7,889 nucleotides of DNA from Candidatus Omnitrophica bacterium UBA1443. Lineage in GTDB: Bacteria; Omnitrophota; Omnitrophia; Omnitrophales; Aquincolibacteriaceae. Of this stretch, positions 6,171 through 7,889 are shown in pieces. The notes under the pieces were generated by a model. It was not told the origin of the DNA, ran no database searches, and saw nothing but the letters and a program-made list of their open reading frames with translations. Position 1 is the stretch's first letter. The number at the start of each line of letters is the position of its first letter. The position numbers were made by a program, and so were the translations under genes. The stretch covers positions 18,332 through 26,220 of the forward strand of contig DCTJ01000083.1 in assembly GCA_002329545.1 (NCBI GenBank), written 5' to 3'.

Positions 6171-7192
6171 AACGCTGTCTCCTTCACAAGAATACGCACC
6201 GCTTCCACCGACGCCGGAGAACCGCAACTCAAGGTCGCGGACGGAAGGGTCACGGTTTTTACATGCGACAACGACTTGCGGATCGCGGGATGCGCCAGGA
6301 CTTCTCCACGAACCGTGGGTTGTTTTTTCTGATCGCTTGCGAAAATCAAAATATCCGGTTTCATTTCGATCAACTTTTCCAAAGAAAGGCTTCCGTAGTC
6401 CTTGATCCCAAGGGTGGCCGCGAGATTTTCAAGACCCGCGGCTTCCATGATCGCGTTCTCGAACGTCTCCGAACCCGGCACAAATCCTCCGCTCTGAAAA
6501 AAGACCGCGCGACGTTTATTCCCTTTACCATCATCCTGGGTTGCCCCGGAGAGAAGGATCTTCTTTCTGGATTCTCCGGCCTCGGCTTTCAGTTCGGCCA
6601 GCCCCGTCTGCATTTGCCGAATGATCGTTTCACCTTTTTCCGGCTCGCCGACCGCTTCCGCGAGTGTACGGATATCCCGGTAAATGTCCTCGAAACTTTT
6701 AGGCACACCAAAAATAATGACCGGAATATCTGTATATTGAAAAAAATGCAACGCTTCCCGATTATTAAACCTTCCGCCAAGGAGTAAGTCGGGGCTACAG
6801 GCCAGAATGCTCTCAATATCCAGTTCGGTTTTCTTGATCCCTTGCGCCGTTTCCCAGACGGTCGACACATCAGCATTGTCACTAAATCTTGTCAACGCCG
6901 CGACCCGTCCGGGCTCCACAAGCCTTAAAAGCAACTCATCCGTGCAAAGATTGATAGAGACAATACGCCTCGGGCTGGAATTTTTTCCAGAAAATGAATC
7001 CCGACTTTTTTCTTCGGGGACAGAGATTTCCACCTTTTCCGAGGCCAACACGGATTCAACTGTGAGAAAAACAAAAAAGCACGTCGAGACCAGCCCAAAC
7101 AGAAACCAACGCGCGACACACCACGAACAGTGAAAAACCCCAGACCCCGTCCGTCGCGCGTCGGCCGTCACACTTTGCGCCCATTGCTTCAT
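6167..7192 (-). CDS. btuF: Periplasmic corrinoid-binding protein (BtuF-type, Peripla_BP_2)
   Basis: Captures the substrate in the periplasm and delivers it to the permease. 341 residues. A hydrophobic helix at about 29-45 ending VESVLAS suggests a signal peptide with cleavage near residue 50 and an unusually long n-region of 28 residues. A polar linker (about 52-74) leads to the class III binding fold, beginning RRIVSINLCTDELLLRL (75-91) and followed by ALTRFSDN, ACSPDLLLGG, IPVIIFGVP, LEKLIEMKPDILIFA and a C-terminal SPASVEAVRIL. The SINLCTDE start is what I associate with binding proteins encoded beside B12-type receptors. ATG 7192 has AAGGTG five bases upstream. Its stop overlaps the permease GTG. 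Ligand identity is inferred from the terminal cobA. Confidence 0.88.
   Translation of the reverse strand: MKQWAQSVTADARRTGSGVFHCSWCVARWFLFGLVSTCFFVFLTVESVLASEKVEISVPEEKSRDSFSGKNSSPRRIVSINLCTDELLLRLVEPGRVAALTRFSDNADVSTVWETAQGIKKTELDIESILACSPDLLLGGRFNNREALHFFQYTDIPVIIFGVPKSFEDIYRDIRTLAEAVGEPEKGETIIRQMQTGLAELKAEAGESRKKILLSGATQDDGKGNKRRAVFFQSGGFVPGSETFENAIMEAAGLENLAATLGIKDYGSLSLEKLIEMKPDILIFASDQKKQPTVRGEVLAHPAIRKSLSHVKTVTLPSATLSCGSPASVEAVRILVKETAL
6179..6184 (-). promoter_or_regulatory. Ribosome-binding site supporting the GTG start of btuC
   Basis: AAGGAG lies eight bases before GTG 6170, within the last codons of the binding-protein gene. It outweighs the upstream in-frame ATG at 6227. Confidence 0.8.
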
Positions 7193-7220
7193 TTCAGCAC
7201 CTTACTAAAAAAGCAACTTC

Positions 7221-7715
7221 TCAATCCGATTCTTCCAATCTGAACGTGACTGGAATGTCAACATACTGGGAGAACAACGCGCCCTGCGATTCAAACGGAT
7301 ACGCGAACTTCCAGGCCTTAATTGAGCTTTTGGCCGCTTCATCCAGAATCTCATAGCCAGAAGATTTCGAAAGACCCATTCGCCCCACCGAACCGTCCGG
7401 AAGCACCTCCGCGGCAACAATCGCCTGCCCTTCCCATTTTTTTCGAACAGCCTGCCGGGGATAAAGAATTGCTTTGGGCACCAGAATAGGGAACGGAATC
7501 ATAGACTCCTTTTCGCGCGCGTCCAGTCCTGACACCTGTCCTGCCGCGTCTCCATGAAAACGGACATCACCGTATGTCACAGAAGATACGATCCCGCCCA
7601 CAGAACGCTGTCGGGGATCCGTGACACCCCATCCCTGCCCCGCATGTTCCTGCGCGGGCAGATTCGCGGCGGGACAAAGGCAAAACACCAAAATCATCCA
7701 ACCGCTTATTTTCAT
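7221..7715 (-). CDS. Small exported TonB C-terminal-domain protein
   Basis: TonB proteins pass proton-motive-force energy from the inner membrane to outer-membrane receptors by pairing their C-terminal domain with the receptor's TonB box. The 164-residue product has a hydrophobic N-terminus (about 3-16) ending NLPAQ, compatible with signal peptidase cleavage after Ala21, then a glycine- and charge-containing spacer, and a clear TonB_C domain: YPRQA (85-89), EGQAIV (95-100), LPDGSV, SKSSG (116-120), LDEAA (124-128) and IKAWKF (132-137). It lacks the Pro/Lys-rich spacer of classical TonB, and its N-terminal segment is short for a lasting membrane anchor. ATG 7715 has AAGGAGGT ten bases upstream; the earlier in-frame ATG 7742 would place nine polar residues before the signal. 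It lies between the receptor and btuF genes, so it is probably a dedicated partner. Confidence 0.82.
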   Translation of the reverse strand: MKISGWMILVFCLCPAANLPAQEHAGQGWGVTDPRQRSVGGIVSSVTYGDVRFHGDAAGQVSGLDAREKESMIPFPILVPKAILYPRQAVRKKWEGQAIVAAEVLPDGSVGRMGLSKSSGYEILDEAAKSSIKAWKFAYPFESQGALFSQYVDIPVTFRLEESD

Positions 7716-7725
7716 CAAAATATCT

Positions 7726-7733
7726 ACCTCCTT
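7726..7733 (-). promoter_or_regulatory. Ribosome-binding site fixing the TonB-domain gene start
   Basis: AAGGAGGT, a full match to the anti-SD, lies ten bases before ATG 7715 and inside the alternative reading that would start at 7742. It supports the shorter protein. Confidence 0.8.
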
Positions 7734-7754
7734 CAAATCCATCTACCCGTCAGC

Positions 7755-7889
7755 CTAATATTCCAGCGAAAAACCCGCGACAAGATTCCGTCCTTCTGCG
7801 GGATAATACGCCTCTTTGGTGCCTCCCCAATTAGAAATGCTGTAATTTGAATATTTTTCATCAAAAAGATTCGTCAAAGAAATCCATGC
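7755..7889 (-). CDS. C-terminus of a TonB-dependent outer-membrane receptor (BtuB-like; 5' end outside window)
   Basis: The last 44 residues of a protein entering from the right edge are readable up to a TAG stop. They show the typical end of a TonB-dependent receptor barrel: ISLTNLFDEKYSNY, a tyrosine-rich YYPAEGR segment, and a final strand NLVAGFSLEY ending in an aromatic residue, as needed for outer-membrane insertion by the BAM machinery. NLFD-x-x-Y and YPxxGR are shared by BtuB, siderophore and heme receptors, so this fragment does not give the substrate. The operon downstream points to a corrinoid. The stop is 39 bases before the TonB-domain gene start. Confidence 0.88.
   Translation of the reverse strand, partial: AWISLTNLFDEKYSNYSISNWGGTKEAYYPAEGRNLVAGFSLEY

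Noticed and set aside
6263..6787. Plus-strand open frame of 174 codons opposite btuF
   Set aside because: Fully antisense to a convincing binding-protein gene; no coherent motif in its translation.
1..7889. CRISPR array, insertion sequence or phage genes anywhere in the window
   Set aside because: No regularly spaced direct repeats and no transposase, integrase or phage structural motifs in any frame read.

Overview
All genes recognised here lie on the minus strand, so transcription runs from high to low coordinates. The cell is a diderm (Gram-negative-type) bacterium: there is the end of a TonB-dependent outer-membrane receptor, a TonB C-terminal-domain protein, a periplasmic binding protein and two further proteins with Sec-type signal sequences. 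Starts mostly carry good Shine-Dalgarno (SD) sequences (AAGGAGGT, GGAGGAG, AAGGAG). The odd exported proteins in the left half remind me of Candidatus Omnitrophota-like lineages, but that is only a tentative impression; the sequence does not prove the phylum.

Right half (about 3811-7889): a tightly packed corrinoid (vitamin B12) uptake and salvage operon. In transcription order it holds the C-terminus of a TonB-dependent receptor (BtuB role, cut by the window edge), a small exported TonB-domain protein, a BtuF-type substrate-binding protein, a BtuC-type permease, a BtuD-type ATPase and a CobA/BtuR-type cob(I)alamin adenosyltransferase. Together these would move a corrinoid across the outer membrane, capture it in the periplasm, pump it through the inner membrane and convert it to the adenosyl form. 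The terminal adenosyltransferase is the strongest reason to call the substrate a corrinoid rather than heme or a siderophore. Any cobalamin riboswitch would be expected before the receptor gene, outside this window. Three starts were set from ribosome-binding sites: GTG at 6170 for the permease, ATG at 4344 for the adenosyltransferase and ATG at 7715 for the TonB protein.

Middle (3528-3810): an AT-rich gap of 283 bases with no gene. It holds a weak terminator-like hairpin and two weak candidate promoters facing the left-hand genes.

Left half (1-3527): two genes 63 bases apart, probably co-transcribed. The first encodes a 537-residue exported protein with end motifs resembling the TIKI/TraB/ChaN/EreA-like group (EEAH near the N-terminus, GGFH near the C-terminus) and a long helical middle. 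The second, open at the window edge, encodes an exported, divergent phosphomannomutase/phosphoglucomutase-fold protein: a signal peptide, about 155 residues of extra N-terminal sequence, then the alpha-phosphohexomutase domains. The catalytic serine and the metal-loop aspartates are kept, but the residues around them are altered. This exported pair is the most unusual part of the window.
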